This document shows, one piece after another, positions 17,683 through 18,392 of a DNA stretch of 18,392 nt. Numbering within the stretch: position 1 is the stretch's first letter; the number at the start of each line of letters is the position of its first letter. The translations under genes and the position numbers were made by a program. Source of the DNA: Saccoglossus kowalevskii. Taxonomy: Eukaryota > Hemichordata > Enteropneusta > Harrimaniidae. Location of the stretch: NCBI RefSeq assembly GCF_000003605.2, contig NW_003131562.1, positions 1 to 18,392 on the forward strand, read 5' to 3'. The notes beneath the pieces are model-generated. The model was not told the origin of the DNA and did no database searches. It saw only the letters and a list, made by a program, of their open reading frames with translations.

Positions 17683-18392
17683 CACTGTCTATGGGCAGGG
17701 TATTTGGACAGTCACTATGTATGGGCAGGGTATTTGGACAGTCACTGTGTATGGGCAGGGTAATTGGACAGTCACTGTCTATGGGCAGGGTAATTAGAAA
17801 GTCACTGTGTATGGGCAGGGTAATTGGACAATCACTGTCTATGGGCAGGGTAATTGGAAAGTCACTGTGTATGGGCAGGGTAATTGGACAGTCACTGTCT
17901 ATGGGCAGGGTAATTGGACAGTCACTGTCTATGGGCAGGGTAATTGGAAAGTCACTGTGTATGGGCAGGGTAATTGGACAATCACTGTCTATGGGCAGGG
18001 TAATTGGAAAGTCACTGTCTATGGGCAGGGTAATTGGTCAGTCACTGTGTATGAGCAGGATAATTGGACAGTCACTGTCTATGGGCAGGGTAATTGGAAA
18101 GTCACTGTGTATGGGCAGGGTAATTGGACAGTCACTGTCTATGGGCAGGGTAATTGGAAAGTCACTGTGTATGAGCAGGGTAATTGGACAGTCACTGTGT
18201 ATGGGCAGGGTAATTGGAAAGTCACTGTGTATGAGCAGGGTAATTGGACAGTCACTATGCATGGGCAGGGTAATTGGTCAGTCACTGTGTATGGGCAGAG
18301 TAATTGGACAGTCACTATATATGTTTGGGCAGGGTAATTGGACAGTCACTATGTTTGGGCAGGGTAATTGGACAGTCACTATGTTTGGGTGG
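17683..18392 (+). repeat. Higher-order block D2, cut by the window end
   Basis: Second copy of 12,747-13,456, including the ACTATATATG unit near 18,314. The window ends at TTTGGGTGG, where D1 has TATGGGTGG at the same offset, so homology continues to the last base. Confidence 0.86.

Larger units (their letters stand above)
1..18392 (+). repeat. 30-bp tandem satellite/minisatellite array filling the window
   Basis: About 615 direct copies of a 30-bp monomer run without interruption. Monomer positions 1-10 read TATGGGCAGG, 11-19 GTAATTGGA, 20-30 CAGTCACTGTC or ...GTG. Recurrent variants are A2T, G5A, G6A, G11A, A14T, A19T, C20A, G22A, G28A and C30G. Counting the register of TATGGG from 11 to 18,354 gives a net loss of 77 bases against a perfect 30-bp period. 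That loss is spread over about 60 length variants: mostly 28- and 29-mers, three 31-mers and two units with 4 extra bases. No inverted unit and no foreign insertion is seen. There is no unique sequence at either edge, so the true array is longer. I do not recognise the family. It is probably eukaryotic and non-coding. Confidence 0.98.

Noticed and set aside
1-18392. CRISPR array
   Set aside because: The repeats are contiguous with no unique spacers, units differ by class variants, and no cas-like gene is present.
1-18392. Secreted repeat protein (beta-helix, silk or ice-binding type) because of the alternating TVTVY pattern and NWT glycosylation-like triplets
   Set aside because: The pattern follows from the DNA monomer; there is no signal peptide, no non-repeat domain and no conserved frame across 28- and 29-mers.
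1-18392. G-quadruplex array from the GGG runs
   Set aside because: Each unit has only two short G runs (GGG and GGG/GG separated by CA), and the next pair is about 20 bases away, so loops would exceed the usual limits.
1-18392. Telomeric repeat or bacterial origin iterons
   Set aside because: The monomer does not contain TTAGGG-type telomere units, and about 615 variable copies with higher-order structure are far beyond any iteron array; no replication gene is present.

Overview
The whole 18,392-base window is one uninterrupted head-to-tail tandem array of a 30-bp monomer. About 615 monomers lie between 11 and 18,383, with partial units at both ends, and both ends are still inside the array. 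I see no gene, RNA gene, transposon, CRISPR array or unique flanking sequence. Monomer layout: positions 1-10 TATGGGCAGG, 11-19 GTAATTGGA, 20-30 CAGTCACTGTC (or ...GTG). All units point the same way. GC is near 50%, the + strand carries about 11 G to 4 C per unit, and the consensus contains no CpG. This is minisatellite/satellite DNA. An array this long, with nested higher-order repeats and no genes, points to a eukaryotic chromosome, perhaps pericentromeric, subtelomeric or another heterochromatic or hypervariable locus. I do not recognise the monomer and cannot name the species.

The array has three visible tiers. (1) Monomers differ at a small set of positions: 2, 5, 6, 11, 14, 19, 20, 22, 28 and 30. 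(2) Variant monomers alternate in fixed 60-bp dimers and 120-bp tetramers. (3) Those are built into larger modules: a 507-bp module (17 monomers minus 3 bases), a 536-bp module (18 monomers minus 4 bases), and blocks of 0.7-1.9 kb repeated at constant offsets (4,446; 5,312; 4,085; 11,201; 4,936; 2,002; 1,997 bases).

Layout: 1-190 mixed monomers; 191-1,365 block A1; 1,366-1,744 mixed, with one diverged unit; 1,745-2,310 block B1; 2,311-2,540 dimers; 2,541-3,760 block C1; 3,742-4,636 block B2; 4,637-5,811 block A2; 5,812-6,546 partial C and B mosaic; 6,547-6,785 diverged island; 6,786-7,400 shortened A; 7,401-7,852 dimers; 7,853-9,053 block C2; 9,054-9,319 the most diverged island; 9,320-10,690 partial C modules and dimers; 10,691-11,430 B-type; 11,431-11,946 dimers with a 239-bp local duplication; 11,947-12,747 block C3; 12,747-13,456 block D1; 13,457-14,590 block A3 and variant; 14,591-16,480 a second copy of 3,390-5,340; 16,478-16,970 A variant; 16,971-17,682 block B3; 17,683-18,392 block D2.

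Long open reading frames exist in several frames on both strands only because the period is a multiple of three and some frames lack stops. Their peptides are decapeptide repeats shifted by 1- and 2-base unit-length changes, so I do not call them genes. The points most worth a second look are the nested modular organisation, two islands of diverged monomers, a cluster of three single-base insertions that looks like an assembly or sequencing artefact, and the match of the monomer to the classical human minisatellite core.
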